Assembly (NCBI GenBank): GCA_030618505.1
Contig: JAUXDF010000189.1
Location: 1 to 6,567 of the forward strand
Reading direction: 5' to 3'
Length of the DNA: 6,567 bases
From: Spongiibacteraceae bacterium
Lineage (GTDB): Bacteria; Pseudomonadota; Gammaproteobacteria; Pseudomonadales; PIVM01
The notes beneath the pieces are model-generated. The model did not search any database, was not told the origin of the DNA, and saw nothing but the letters and a program-made list of their open reading frames with translations. Below, one piece after another: positions 6,563 through 6,567 of the stretch. Made by a program: the position numbers and the translations under genes. Positions within the stretch are counted from its first letter, which is position 1. The number at the start of each line of letters is the position of its first letter.

Positions 6563-6567
6563 AAAAA

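Overview
The window looks like chromosomal DNA of a fairly AT-rich proteobacterium. The gene set (periplasmic methanethiol oxidase, Sco/MauG-type maturation protein) fits a sulfur- or C1-metabolising gammaproteobacterium such as a methanotroph of the Methylomonadaceae. That assignment is an inference from gene content and protein style; no rRNA or marker gene is present.

Left part (about 1-1500): decayed accessory DNA. Positions 1-1263 (minus strand) hold an IS91-like transposase pseudogene. It can be followed through four reading-frame segments, lacks its N-terminus, and runs off the left edge. It abuts, near position 1264, the C-terminal stub of a plus-strand regulator with a bacterial transcriptional activator domain (BTAD), which lost its 5' part at that junction. 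The next 280 bp are non-coding and carry a dispersed C/T-rich palindromic repeat.

Middle: an intact 10-TM EamA/DMT-type transporter gene (1783-2676, plus). It converges on the minus-strand cluster, with a small inverted repeat between them as a possible terminator.

Right part (2752-6538, all minus, read right to left): a compact cluster of three genes. First comes a 90-residue DUF4242/SCO4226-like small protein. Next is a Sec-exported SBP56-family protein, best called methanethiol oxidase (MtoX). Last is an exported 638-residue protein that joins a Sco-type copper chaperone/thioredoxin-fold domain to a di-haem MauG/cytochrome c peroxidase domain in one chain. In known mtoX loci Sco and MauG-like proteins are encoded by separate neighbouring genes. 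The fusion supports the view that copper delivery and haem-driven oxidation act on the same periplasmic client, probably MtoX. The expected chemistry is oxidation of methanethiol to formaldehyde, hydrogen sulfide and hydrogen peroxide; the peroxide could in principle feed the MauG-like domain. Points of most interest are the fusion itself, a His where di-haem peroxidases normally carry the inter-haem Trp, a CX5C copper motif in the Sco part, and an unassigned short reading frame between the DUF4242 gene and mtoX.
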